NCBI GenBank assembly: GCA_940671915.1 | Contig: CALNVZ010002100.1 | Span: 69,716,006 to 69,780,005 of the forward strand | DNA: 64,000 nucleotides | Direction of reading: 5' to 3' | From: Paracentrotus lividus | Lineage: Eukaryota > Echinodermata > Echinoidea > Camarodonta > Echinidae | Part shown: positions 12,430 to 24,890 of the stretch, piece by piece | Layout of the letters: every line of letters starts with the position of its first letter | Position numbering within the stretch: the stretch's first letter is position 1 | Position numbers and translations under genes: made by a program | Notes under the pieces: generated by a model | Told to the model about the DNA's origin: nothing | The model's input: only the letters and a program-made list of their open reading frames with translations | Databases searched by the model: none

Positions 12430-13440
12430 AAGCAAACATGGCAAATGTGCAGCCTCAATTCATCATAACAAAATTTTCCTGCTCGCGCTTCGCGTTCGCC
12501 ATGTTCACTCCGTTCGAAAAGCTGAATTATAGGTCAAAAAGAAATGTGCTTCAAATGCACAGCATTCATGTGATTTTGTGTAATTTCTTTCACTCGCGTT
12601 TCGCGTTCGTATCTTTTGGAGTTTTGTCATCCGTCTGTGAAGGACTATTAAAAATAGATATAAGGCACAATACGCCTGAAATACAAGGCAAGAGGGCTCT
12701 TTGCACTGGCAAAGGTTCACTTTTTTTTTTTTTACAAAGGGACGTGATCATCAACTTGTGAAAGAATTAAAAGAAACAGAAAGATGTAGAGACAAACTGT
12801 ACATATAACATATCGATTCAGGCCATTAAACAGCAGAATTTTCCGGCTCGCGCTTCGCGCTCGCAAAGTCAATCCTTGCAAAATGTTTACTTTTCGAATG
12901 TCTAAACCTTATACAAATCCTAATTACGGTCTGTGAGCATAAGAGGCAAAATGTTTTAGAAAAACACTACCTTAATTCATTATAACAAAAAATTCTGGCT
13001 CGCGCTTTGCGCTCGCAAGTTCAAATCTGGCAAAAATCCATTTTTCAATTTTCAAAACACAGGCGCGGATCCAGGGGGGGGGGGGGCGGAAGGTGCGGGC
13101 GCATCCGTAAGTTTATCAGTCCTAAGTACGGATCCGTAAGTATAAGAGGCAAATAAGTCAGAATACACTACCTTCAGTCATTATTAGTCAAAATTTCATA
13201 AAAGGCCCATGGAGTGATTCTGACTCCACAAGTGAGATTGTAAATGTAAATTAATTTACCGTTCACGCTTCGTGCTCACAACTTATTTAGCTAAAAGGAA
13301 GGTGATCATCACCTCGTAAAAATAATAAAAGAAATTATAAGGTAGAATTACTGTTAAGGCAAATTTTCGGATCGCGCTCGAAAGTTTACTCCTTCTGAAA
13401 AAGGTCCACTTTTCAATTTCGACCCCCCCCCCCCATAAAA
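12430..13440. repeat. internal repeats with GCTCGCGCTTCGCGCTCGC core
   Basis: About six diverged copies of a unit occur. Each joins CATTATAACAAAATTYT with CTCGCGCTTCGCGCTCGC (near 12481, 12594, 12846, 12998, 13260 and 13370). Following sequence resembles TTCAAATCTTGCAAAAATCC and a TTTTCAATTTC tail. The CpG-rich core stands out strongly against the AT-rich background. The repeated units lie inside the 3.8-kb element. Frames across them translate the repeat and are not genes. Confidence 0.75.
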
Positions 13441-13819
13441 ATCCTAGCAGGCAACAAGCAGTTTAGGGATCTGAGTCCATTTTTCAAGAACTCTTGCATC
13501 ATTAAAAAAGGAAGAAATTCCTACATAAGTTATACAATATTAAAATGCATTGTTAAAACATAAACAAATACGTAAGGCTCACAGAATAAAGGAAATGTTG
13601 CACCTCAGAGGAATGGAGAGGGCAGACTCATCATTCGTTATCAGTTTAAAGATTTTCCCCCTTTGATTTCATAAGTAATATTACTATTAAGTTGATACTA
13701 GCGATTTAAAGTCGATGCTTATATCCGAATTTCGACAACAGGGCCGGAGACTGATACCTGATTCATTTCATTTCGTTTGTACAATGAAGTTAGGGTTTTA
13801 GACTGAAAGATGGTTTGTT

Positions 13820-14430
13820 AATATAAGACACCAATACCATTCCAATAGAGTAATACACGTACGTGTACGGAGCTTCAGAGATATTGACCAGAATGTTTTA
13901 TTTTCGCAAAATCAAGATCACGACTTCAGGAGATATAACTTTTTGTTAAAATAATATACGAACTGCAGTTCTCACAATATTTAGTTCTACATTTCAACAA
14001 TTTTCTAAATAGATACAATTAAAAATTTCGTTCGCAGTTTTGATATGTGCGAAGTATAAATCTAGATTACATTCAATTTTTTGGAAAAAATATGAAAAAT
14101 GAACTTGTTTGGCTAATTATTAATTTTACATATTTGAATTCATCAAAGTTGGTTTCAGCCTGTAGGCAATTTATTTCTCTTTATATGATCCGCATTTGGA
14201 GCGATTTGATATTTCCTAAATGCTATCTCTAAAACACTATTTGTCGTAAAAAGGGCAACAATTTTGGACGCCCCTTGAATTTAGAGGTGATCGCAACAAA
14301 TTTTGAAGAGCACACCTCTGAAATATTTGTGCCCTATAATTTTTCTTTAGAATAGACAAGGTGTGCTTAGTTTGTACAGAAACAACATCAAAATCGTTAA
14401 CTAGGCCTCTTTTCAGGTTTGATCTCCCCT
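13820..14430 (-). repeat. right terminal inverted repeat of the 3.8-kb element
   Basis: Inverted counterpart of 10630-11225. It ends GATCTCCCCT followed by TA. Confidence 0.75.
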
Positions 14431-14957
14431 TATTTAGAACTAGATTATGATGAACTCAGATTTAATTTCCTAATCACCAGCTTTTCTCAAAGTGGACACC
14501 CACAGTATCTTTCAGCAACTGAAAAGATTTCTTGAGAAGGCAAGTACTGGGGTGGAATGTTAACCCTTGTACAATTTCCAAGACTAAGTAAGACCCCTAT
14601 GTACATGTATCTCATTCACATCAACTGATAGAATGAAGATCTCCATACGCTTGAAAGAAAATTCACAAGTGCACCATGAGGCAAACTTCATGAGCACTCC
14701 TAAAAACAACATCAGGGATGAACTTTGGATGAAGTTTAGATTAAAACTTGTTCTTTGACCAGCTCAGGAGTAATTGTGTGTGTAAATGAAATTCAGTATT
14801 AAACTAAAATACACATGATTGATGCAGTGATGCGGCAACAAGATCTCTTAAAGCTGTCCTCAGAATATGAGAATGGGGTTTAACTAATCCCAAGACCTTG
14901 ATCTGCCTCTTGCTTATGTGTATTTTATACTTCTGAACAATGACATGTTTTTAATTA
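14431..14957. other. non-coding region
   Basis: Nothing identifiable. It is unique-looking AT-rich sequence between the 3.8-kb element and the second MITE copy. Confidence 0.55.
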
Positions 14958-15345
14958 CCGTGTTTACATTGTGCCTCAGCTCTCATGTCGAATCCTCATG
15001 AAGGGTTCGATACTGCAAAGAGTGAACCTGTGATCATGTTGACACAACAAAAAAGGCGAGTTCAACACGGCTTTCAGATCTTGACGAAAAGTAAAGGGAC
15101 GTCATTAATGTGTGTTGTGATGTATAGACAAATTCCAAATCTGTCCTCAAGGTCATCAACTTCGACACGGCTTTCTGTTTACACACAGAAAAATTGCAGT
15201 GTCGAACCCGCCTCCCGGATCGAAACCTACGATTTTGGCGGAGCAAAAAAGGCGTGTCGACCCCGGGTCGCGGATCACACTGATCCTATTTACATGGCAT
15301 AAAATTGCCGTGTCGAACCCGCAACCCGAGTCACAGTGTAAACAA
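14958..15345. mobile_element. MITE copy 2, GTTTACAC-type ends, opposite orientation to copy 1
   Basis: Begins GTGTTTACATTGTGCCTC and ends CCCGAGTCACAGTGTAAAC. The whole body is the diverged reverse complement of 9020-9390. Both overlapping open frames here (105 and 70 codons) run inside the MITE and are rejected as genes. Confidence 0.75.
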
Positions 15346-15923
15346 GTAAATTTGACAACGGCCCATTTATTGCATTAAGTGAGCCACTACCATTGAGTAC
15401 AATATGGGCACAGAGAATGTCAATGAGGGTTAGCCAATTAGTAACCAAACAGAGAATTTATTTGTTTCTGCATTTAACAATGTTACTGATACAGTCACCT
15501 CCATTATAATAAGTTGCTTGTGACCAGGCAACTTCCCTTGTTATGATAAAATCTCACATCGAATCATGTATAGGCCCTACACCAATCCCACTTCAGAGCA
15601 TGTAACTTATGGCATCCATACCTGGGGGTGCTTCCAAATTGAACAAAAGCACTTTTGATGGGCTATGCAATGTGAAATAGCCATGTTCGTTGCTATGTCA
15701 GCACATAAATTTTCTTTCTGTTAGGCATACTTGAAGCCCCCCCCCCCCCCCCCATTATAAATTACCACAAAAATCAGCTTCAAAACTGAATTGGTTTCGA
15801 GTCAGAGTGTGTAAATATACCTGCGCATTTTTGAAATTGGGATTGAGAAAGTTGCCTTGACAAAATATTGTATCCTTGCTTGTTATAATGGGAGTAGACT
15901 GTATGAAGATGCATTAAACATAC
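15346..15923 (-). other. probable intron sequence following the RING exon
   Basis: No further exon of the minus-strand RING gene could be located. It contains a C-run at about 15738-15753. The exon that would continue the reading frame after the donor at 15923-15922 must lie at lower coordinates or outside the window. Confidence 0.45.
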
Positions 15924-16127
15924 CATGTAGATGTTGACAGACAGGACAGGACTCGGTGGCGAACATGCAAGCATAACATCGGGAATGTCCACAGGCATCT
16001 GTCAGCTTACGCTTCTTGCTCTTGTCATAAGCCTGATGGCAGGACGGGCATAGTGTTGTATCCATCTCCATATTAATGGTTGGTGTGTGGTGACTCAGAT
16101 CACCTGCATTGGAGTAACATCATAGTC
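15924..16127 (-). CDS. first coding exon of a RING-finger protein (partial gene)
   Basis: The minus strand shows a strong acceptor, a TTTTCTTCTCTTTCAC tract ending in GCAG with AG at 16129-16128. A strong donor, CATG|GTATGTTT with GT at 15923-15922, closes the exon. Translation from the ATG at 16071 gives MEMDTTLCPSCHQAYDKSKK and then a complete C3HC4 RING: C-x2-C-x15-C-x-H-x2-C-x2-C-x6-C-x2-C. It is followed by QHLHG and a phase-1 donor. An in-frame TGA between the acceptor and this ATG supports it as the start codon, so the RING is at the very N-terminus. A weaker acceptor at 16105-16104 would leave the frame open and make this an internal exon. RING domains of this spacing usually bind two zinc ions and recruit an E2 in ubiquitin ligation. 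The family was not identified and the rest of the protein is not found here. Confidence 0.75.
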
Positions 16128-18582
16128 CTGCATTGTGAAAGAGAAGAAAAGATCGAGTTGTATTTATTTACTTTGAACAATGATATTCAATGTAAGACTA
16201 AATTAATGAAAATGGTAGGTTTCGTTGATTCTCTTTCAAAGCAATGTATAACAAGTTTTTGTCTTTTGAAAACCATTACTTGACAAGAACTTGTTTTGAG
16301 ACGTGGATATGAATTTCGTCCCCCATACATTACTGTGAGGGATGAATCTAACCGGATCTTCAATTGTCAATAAATTGAGATACTTTGACAAACAGTTGTT
16401 TTTCATGTGCCAAAAGCTTTTAAAAACAACCATTAAATTTGACATACACATCATTTGCAAAACATCCGCATGCCCCGTGAACACCCCCCCCCCTTATTAT
16501 TCACTTGTGGTTTGAAGCATTCAACGTGCGTGTATAAAGTTTGATTAGATTTGTGATTATATTTCTTGTCCTTACCAGGACTAATATAAGTTTAACTTGA
16601 ATCAATGAAAAAACGGTGCCCTTAAACACATGTAGAATTTAAACGTACATGTACACATTAAAGTATGTACGTATAGGCCAACATGAACATACATACATCC
16701 ATGTACATATAGTTCAAATATTTTTGTCTCCATGTAAAGTGTATGTAAATGTTCAGAAAAGTGTAGAGAGTATTGACTTATCTTAATCATCCCAAAGACC
16801 TATGATTCACTTCACAGACAAGCAGTACATCACCGCACAATGTCACACACATACATTACCAAATGTTATTTCAATTTTATTTTTTTCCTGTTCCCAATCA
16901 ACAGTTGTAACTACTGTTGCATACTGTGTAAGATACTCCAGCAATTTATGCCATATCACTATGCATTCATGATGTCAAATTCTTGGTATAATTCTGCTAT
17001 ATTTACCCGTCGTTGTAGCAAGCGGAGAGAGCCCAGCAGTCACACTAACGAGTATAGAGGGACATTATAGAGTGGTGAGTCAGCGTGCTAAACATTCATA
17101 GATCACATCGTATCATCTGTTTAATACATTCCACTCACACGCACAATCATGTTAACCTTACCAGGCAGCTTTACACAGTCAGCAATGCGGAGTACATTCT
17201 TATCAAATATTTACTTCCAATACCGAAGCAAATATATACATAAATACAGATCTGATCTAGGGTTATAAAAGATTATTACAGACTTGAGCTAATCAGGTAA
17301 TATAATAGAACATTACCAATTTGCGGACTGTTTTAAATACAATGAAGAAATGCAATAACTCTGGTTTTAGATATACATGTAACTACAAACTACATGTACA
17401 AATTATATAATTATTGTATATGCTAATATTTTTGCGTGCCTATCTTTTTGTGATTTTGGTCTAGGTGGGAAAATTCAAGAGAGCTCAATACATTGAAGAG
17501 GAAATTTTTGAGAAAACTGACTCATGAAATATGCGAAAATAAAACCACTGCGAAAATAATTACTTTTACAATAATTAACCTTTTATAGCAGCATTGCTTC
17601 TTCAAGAAAATTAATAAATGTAAATGCATTCATCATAATAATATCTTACATGATCATCTTTCTATTTTTATATTGATGGGCCTGCCTGAATCGTTCTGAG
17701 TAAACAAATTATTCCTTTCTCCCCAGCTATGCCAGAGAACATGACCTCCCTGCGTTACGCTTTCACTACAGCCAGCAAACTGGAGTAACATGCATGGTAG
17801 TGAACAAATAAGACAAAACGCTTGCCATCCCTTCTCCATTTACCAAACCAAAATAGGTTTCAGCTTCGGCCTGTGTGTCGCGTGTGTGTTTAGTATACAA
17901 AGATATATTGATATTTGATATTGCATACAGATAGAAAGGCACTCTCTTTCTCTCTCTAGATTGAGGCATAATAGTCTTGAGTTCAATGTATCTTTTATTT
18001 GTTAATATATGAAAGTGGGATATACATGTACATACGTATGGTATAAAGACGATAGATAACGTACCAGTACATGTAGGCCTACATGTAAACGGAAGGCTGT
18101 TTAAACAAAGAGCTGGAAGGAAGCCTTACAGTCCGCGCAAATTGGTGGATAAATATGCCGTAGTCCTACATGTGCATACAGTGTATCTGTATGTACAATG
18201 ATTTAAATTCATTTTCATTTATCGTCATCAAAACATCACAGTGATAAAATATTTTGAAATAATCTTGAAATTTTGTAACATATGAGGTTAAATGTTGACT
18301 GAGCAGGAACTTATTGAATATATTTCTAATGCCTTGTGTTGTTGGTTTTTTTTTTATTATTAATTTTTCTTCTGCACTGAGATTTTTTTCCCCTATGAGC
18401 TACAGGTAGGATAAAATAAGATTATCAGAGTATTCATCATATGGTATTGTTATCATCCAATATGTTGGACTCTTGGAATTTTGCCTTTTAAGGCAAGTTT
18501 TAAACATTTGCACAAATCTAAATGAATATGGTTGAGGAAATAACAAAGTGGCTTTATATTAAAGAGCATTTCATCCAGTATA
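16128..18582. other. probable intron of the RING gene
   Basis: No convincing exon. It includes a C-run at 16486, TACATGTA-rich stretches at 16630-16720 and the dispersed repeat at 17494-17563. Short frames (for example 16602-16790 minus) come from CATGTACATG repeats. Confidence 0.45.
17494..17563 (+). repeat. dispersed repeat with GCGAAAATAAAACC, copy 1
   Basis: GAAGAGGAAATTTTTGAG followed by GCGAAAATAAAACCA and GCGAAAATAA matches the block at 43748-43816 in the same orientation and order. Probably a fragment of a common mobile element. Confidence 0.6.
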
Positions 18583-19050
18583 CAGTCTGTGTAAAAAAAA
18601 AATGGTACAGTCGGGGAAAAAATAATTTAGGTGTTAAATCTTTTCATATTAGGTGTGTTTGTGCTGCCAAATTAAAGTCAAAAGATTTTTCTTGTTGATG
18701 AGCTTTGTCCTGTATAATTTGCTTTCGTAGAACAAAAGTTATGCTAAGTTTTGTGCGACAAGGAACAAATCGAAATTACGCACTTCTATTGTTCTGGAGC
18801 GCTGAATTCACGGTCATTATGCGAAATCATACACAAAGGCATGGGACGGCGTGCGAAAAATGGATTTTTCTTGATTGTAGAAAATTAGTCATATCTCAAA
18901 AAATACTGCTCCAAATGTGATGAAAAAAAATTGCAGATGAAAGTCTAATTACCCTGCTTTATGAAAGTACTAAACAATACCAGATTGTGATTTATCTTCA
19001 TGCTATAAAAAAATGTTTTCCACTTGTACCATTTTATTTGACACAGACTG
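18583..19050 (+). mobile_element. Tc1-like MITE copy 1, CAGTCTGTGT ends
   Basis: Bounded by TA at 18581-18582 and 19051-19052. It begins CAGTCTGTGT and ends TTTGACACAGACTG. An extended inverted match, ATGGTAC at the left and GTACCAT at the right, follows the ends. The interior is closely similar to 45461-45904, including TATAATTTGCTTTCGTAGA, CAAAAGTTATGCTAA and AAAGGCATGGGACGGCGTG. CAGT ends with a TA target are typical of Tc1/mariner derivatives. No transposase is encoded. Confidence 0.85.
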
Positions 19051-19439
19051 TACAGTGGCCTTCAATAAACATGATTACTAGCAGCTTATAATTTCCTGGA
19101 TATTTCAATAACTAAGTTGCTATTAATTCCTTAATCACTTTCAGTTTCTCAAAAATTTCACTTCTATTACTTTAGCTTAAATTTGCCTTAAACATTATGA
19201 TGCGGAAGTAAGAATGTAAATGAGGCATGAAAAGTTCTATAATAATAACAAAATACAGACAGAGAATCAAAAGTTCAAACTAGATCTCAAATTACCAGAC
19301 AAAGGTATGCATACAAGTAAACAATACAAGCACAAATATGTCTGTATCAATACAAAAATCCTATTTTCAGTCAAGCACTGCAAAACAATAACAAAGGGCT
19401 ATCACTAGATCTAGAAACTCATCTGAAATTCACAGTCTA

Positions 19440-19477
19440 TGACCTTACCTGACCTCAGATGACCTTACCTCAGGTCA
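19440..19477. promoter_or_regulatory. cluster of nuclear-receptor half-sites with 10-bp period
   Basis: TGACCT occurs at 19440, 19450 and 19460, exactly 10 bp apart (direct repeats with 4-bp spacing, DR4). The inverted half-site AGGTCA lies at 19472-19477, forming an everted pair with a 6-bp spacer. DR4 is the classical arrangement for thyroid-hormone-receptor and LXR-type heterodimers. Whether it is bound is unknown, and it could also be a short tandem repeat by chance. Confidence 0.4.
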
Positions 19478-19756
19478 CCAGTATTGGGAATTATAATAGT
19501 AGTCAATCCCCCAAGGGCTTAGCATTTGGGTAGGTGATGAAGAATTCCACAAATTCTTTGGTACATGTACATGTAAACAGTGCATATATCTGTATGCATT
19601 TGTGTGTGGGGGAGATACACATGTACATGTATGTACATTTGAGTTGGCCTTGTACATGTACAACTGTACATTTACATTTATATAGTGATGTAGGCATACA
19701 TACATCTATCTCTTTCACATATTAATGTACTGTGGCAAATGGGAGTATTCTGTATG

Positions 19757-19778
19757 GGGGGGGGGGGGGGGGGGGGGT
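19757..19778. repeat. poly-G run of about 22
   Basis: An uninterrupted G homopolymer, among the longest of more than a dozen G or C runs in the window. Its length is prone to sequencing error. Confidence 0.8.
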
Positions 19779-22700
19779 TAAAATCAGTGTGCAGTTTGTA
19801 CATGGACTACTTTCTCAATACATTGGAGGTCATGACATAACACAAGAAATTCAATCATTCTAGATTGTAAATGCCTAGAAATTGTGTTTTTTAAATTTGA
19901 TATCACTTTATTGAGTACACAACAAAGGATATAAATTTACAATATAAACATAATGAGTAAATTTTTAAAATAAAACCCAGGTCATGACATATTACTGCCA
20001 ATGCAGGGTATTAATGAAATGTTGATGTTGAATGACATAAACATGTATAACATTTACATAATGGAAGACAAAATAAAACAAATGAAAATCTATATTCCAA
20101 TTCCAGAGCATAACATTAGCGCCATATACTCTCTCACATATATCCATGTTCTTGGGCAAATAACTACTATATTATCTTCATCTACATGAGAATTCCAGAA
20201 ATGAATATATTGTGTATATAAGGCCTACATGTAGGCTTTTAGGGAAATTTAAGCAGTCAATATTACGCATTTTCTCTTAAATCATATCCATGACACCAAG
20301 ACATAAACATTTACATACATGTACACAATTAAAAGTGATATCACCAGAGAATGTTAAACTGACCAATAACGTCTGCAAACAGAGTTTTTCCCTAGCAAAT
20401 CTTGAGTCCTCTTGTATAAAGGTTGTGTGTTCCTCCTCCTTTACACTTGTCATGCGTGTCACAAGAAAGCACTCAGTTCACCCTACAATCATCATCATCA
20501 TAATCATCAACGCAACATCACCTCCAACGATTGTTTCCTTGAGGGGAAATGGGCAATATCTCTCGCTCTCTGAGTACCAGCAGTTAACAATCAAATTTCA
20601 CGGATGGGAATGGTACATACATAGTCCTCACTCCAGCACATTGTAGTGTGCAACTAAATGGTGAGGGAGTTATCCCCGTTTGTAACAGCGTGCAGGCAAC
20701 GCATGAGTGCTTCTCTCCCAAGCACTGTACATAATGTACATGTAGCATCTCTGCGTACAATGTACATGAACATATACATGTACTTTTTAAATCTCCACTT
20801 AAATTAAATATAAACCCTTTACATAGGCCTATATTTTCTCTCTAGGGGCTCTTGCCAATGTATGTTTTTAAAATAGAAAATAGGTCTGCTGTAAATTTGG
20901 AGGTCTACGGAACATTGTCATAGCTCTGTATGCACATGTCTGTAATCATTGCAGTTCTAGTATTATTTGGGTGCCAGCAGACGACAGGCAGCCCCCCCCC
21001 CCCCCCACAAAAAAAAAAAAAAAAAAACATGCAAAATATAACAAATAATACTTTTTTTTCTTACATATTCAGTCTTCCACTTTCACCTTTTGCTCAGCCC
21101 CAACCCTTTCAAAAACACTCTTCGGTCCATCACAGGGTAATATTCCAGGAGAAATGGGTCATGCAAGTTGCCACTTTTAATCTTTTTTACTAGATACAAA
21201 ATAGTTTTACAGTAGTATGCCTATAGCGAACTGAATGATGAAAAAGCAACATTATTGCAAGGGGATCTGTGATACTGGCTCTCCTCAGGATGGTTATGCC
21301 AACCCTTGAATATTGGATTATGGCATCTGCAGATTAAAAATTCATGGAAATATCAAGTGAATTGATAACTTTATGATGATTGAAAAAAGATTCTCAAATC
21401 CGAATAAGGGTCAAACCTGCCTTAAAGAAATCAAATAAGTATAAAATTCCCTTTAAAGGTCAAATCCATTTTTGTATTAAACTATACAAAACCAAATTAC
21501 TTAAAATTTCTAAGTCTAAGGTTGCACAAGTTGAACTAAATTTTGCAGTCCCAACAGATTTAAATTACGAAAGGTAAACAGTACAATATCATCTTAATTA
21601 ACAATCATATGAAATATAGGTAATAAAATATAACTTTGTAAGCAAAGTTTTTAAAATGGGATTTAAGCACTATCAGAAAGGATTATTATTTTGGTTATTG
21701 TGAATGGTTTATAATTTATGAAGCATTTTCATCTGTAAACATAGGGTGGAAAGTTAGGCTAAGAAGGTAAGGAATTATGGACTGCTCAAGAAGATGGATG
21801 CGATATCCTATCAGTGATGACAAGCTTCAAGTCACATTAATATCAATCTCCATATTGTTTTACAACCCATCATGTATATACCAGCTGTGCTAACTAATCA
21901 TGCACACTATATATGAATATGTGCATGAACATTTAAAGCTCGTCTTTCATACATGTTTTTTTTTTTCTTGAGGGGAGAGTTTAAATTATCAATGCTTCTA
22001 TAATTTCACTGTTAAATCTCTTTATTCAGAGAGGATTCTTGAGGTACCATCTCAAACCTTAAGTTGAACATTAATTAAATGTGCCTTGTGGTCGGTATTA
22101 TCATGAGCCGAAGTTTTACTTATATTACTGTTTATTTAAAAAGCTAGGCATAAATAGGCATACTGTTTTGTCAGGGATTAAATAGAACTTTCTCCATGTC
22201 TCATCTTTATTAATAAAGATTAATCCTCATTCCTAATGTTGACTCAAGCGTTTTTAGAGTGCATTGTTCCTTCAACAATTTTTGTGCTCTTTACCTTCAC
22301 GCTCAGTATCTTACATGAAAATGACACCCCTCCCATTTCACAAAAACAATGCAGATCCAGAATTTATAAATGGGGGGGGGAGGGCAGCCAGAAATTTGAA
22401 AATGGGGCTGGGGAGCCGCCACATTTCTTCTGATTTAGCTTTCAATGAGTGTTTTTTTTTTTTTTTTTTTTTTAAGGAGGGGGGGCACCCCCCCCACCCC
22501 CGATCCACCATGCAAAAAAACACACAATCCATCTTCGTCTTCATGTGCAACCCCATGACAGAATGAATCAATCAGAGAACAACTTGGATCAGATGGCATC
22601 GAAGAAGAGACACCATGGAATAAGATCTGCCAGCGGGTGCCAAAGCTCATACGGGTGTCCAGGCAGTATAGATGACACCTTCCTTCATCCAATGACCAAA

Positions 22701-24890
22701 TTGGAAGCAAAAGATGAATGCATCTTCCTCTCATATTGCACACAAGCAGAACCACGGCACCGGAACAGAACCATCATAATTATCTGAATAGATTTACATA
22801 GCGCTACATTATGAGGGAAGGGAGGGATATTGGGAGAGAGGTGATGGGTAAAACATGCCTTCTATTAGCTCTTCGGCACGGACCATGAAGAAGTTATCAA
22901 TCTTAGATTGCTTTGCCCGTCATTTCCTCCCTGATTCTATTTGACTGCAATAAGAAATCCCATCATGAGATGCCATTTTAGAGAATTATTAATTCAGGCT
23001 GAGGGTGTATCCTGCATACATGTATTTATATCTTGAGTGCAATCACTCCGACTTGGAAAGCCTCCATGTATGTGGCTGCACTTTCTAGAATTAACTATTA
23101 AATCATTTTTCATTTAGTGCCTCCCCAGCTTCATTTCAACATATATGTACATTGTAAATAAAAATGATAAACTATCTTCCTTTTATAACAAGTAAACACA
23201 CAGAAAGTTTTTTGTTGTTGACAGTTTACTTGTAGAAATCAACCCTGTTACAGTCCTAATTTATTATAAGATAGAATAAAAGATAATAATAAAACTACAT
23301 GTATATTGTTTCATAAAAGAGATATGAATACTAAAAGAGTATGAAGCCTTGCTTCTGTGAATAAGTCTAATTGGTTAAACAAGGATTACATCTCCTTGGT
23401 AAAACTAATCGATGTCTCTTTTACAAAAAGGAAAAGGAATATTGGAGAGCACCAATGGTTATCCACCCACCTTCTAAATGATCAATACCTTCCTACCTAC
23501 ATACATGTGGGTCAGTGACTGTATAGTTTGGTAATCGATGGTCATTCAAAGTATGGCTGACCATAAAGACAGCCATGCATGCATAGGGGACTTGTCATCT
23601 TATGAGTCATACTTGGCAGGGTTCATTGTCCAGCCATCCGAAGGAAAGAACAAACAAAGATTATATGGAAACTAGCCCAGTTTGTAGGAGAACACCTTGT
23701 CTGACATTACTCATAATACAGAATCAGAATTTGTAAATGATACTACACGTGTATATGATCCTATGAGGTATTATTGTCATATTGTGAGTAGGCTTCAAGT
23801 TCAATGTATGATGCTAAATGCATTGATGAGGGTCTACATTATACATCATGTAGGCCTATGGTGAATTACCATTTTATTCAATTATTCAGGAACAGAACCC
23901 CATTCTCATGTAACAAATTATTAATAGTGAACATACAAAACTGCAGAGAACAATTTTGTGATTTTGTGAAGAACGAAATGTAAGAATCAAACCTTATTTA
24001 TTTAACTAAACATACATGTACAGGTCTGTTGAACCCCGTATGATATTGATGATTTCTTTAGATATATGATATCTAAAAATTCATGCAATATATATGCAAC
24101 AGTTGTATCCTCCAAGAAGCATTAGTAAAACTGTTAGCCTTAGGTCACTGAAAGGCTAATGGACACTTCTGCGAACTATATCAAGAAATAAAAGAGGGGA
24201 AACCTTCCCTTTTATCATGCAAATGAAACATCAAAGGAAATTTTCAGGAAAATGTCTGGCTTCATTGTCCTGAAGAATAATAGATTTACATGTAAAACCA
24301 GAGAAATATAGGAATTGAATAGATGCAGTGAACCCTTTTGTTCAGTGAGGAAACTGGGTGTATATAATGTGAATGGATGAAGGGGGGAGGTTTTGAGTGG
24401 TACATTGTAGCTTTTGAAGGGGTGCTGTTTGATTATGGACCAGTGTTGTTTACATGGTCAACTAAAGCCTATTTAAGGGTCATTTTGGTCAATATACAAT
24501 AAAAGTTTCAATGAATTTAGCAAATTATCAACATTTTTTTGCATTTGATCTGTGACTGTAGGTTCCCTTTTTGATCAATTAATGTAATTCAAGTTGCATG
24601 GAATAAATTCATTCAATTTCATAATTACAGATTTGTCCTTAAATGATTTTTCAATATGTAAATAGTTCAATACGAACCCTGCACCTTATAGACATGGAAA
24701 GTTTATTTCAGTTTTCAGAACTCCAGGATGTACTACATTGTATGACCTTCCTGGCAGAATATACTTGCATGCTAACTGTCTGTAACTGTAACTGTCATGT
24801 TCAATGTATACCATAGTCAACATAAGAAATGAGAGTATTTTTCTTCCTTTGCGAAAATGCTGCCATTGTATTGTATCTAATAAAACACTA

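Larger units (their letters stand above)
10630..14430. mobile_element. 3.8-kb TA-flanked non-autonomous element with about 600-bp terminal inverted repeats
   Basis: The element starts AGGGGAGATC at 10630 and ends GATCTCCCCT at 14430, with TA on both outer sides (10628-10629 and 14431-14432). Its arms, roughly 10630-11225 and 13820-14430, are diverged inverted copies. Shared stretches in opposite orientation include CAGAGGTGTGCTCTTC, GGGGCGTCCAAA, GCGATCACCTCT, the CGAAGTATAAAT region and CGTACACG. The interior holds G/C homopolymers and a roughly 150-bp repeated unit (see 12430-13440). Frames inside are short and proline or cysteine rich, and no transposase is visible. A TA target duplication fits Tc1/mariner-like and some other cut-and-paste families. 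The assignment to a superfamily is open. Confidence 0.8.
19051..24890. other. non-coding region (intron or intergenic)
   Basis: No supported gene over 5.8 kb. It holds G/C homopolymers at about 19757-19778, 20992-21006, 22373 and 22484. It also holds TACATGTA-rich stretches (19560-19700, 20720-20790) and the half-site cluster at 19440-19477. The block 22355-22510 begins with GATCCAG and ends with GGATC-like sequence around G- and C-runs, and may be a small element. Overlapping frames at 22236-22787 have no recognisable domain. Confidence 0.5.

Noticed and set aside
14985-15302. 105-codon frame and overlapping opposite frame
   Set aside because: Both are inside MITE copy 2.
22560-22666. possible exon with peptide EEETPWNKICQRVPKLIR
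   Set aside because: An acceptor-like ATGACAG and a donor-like GTATAG are present, but both are weak and the frame is only about 38 codons. Nothing was recognised.
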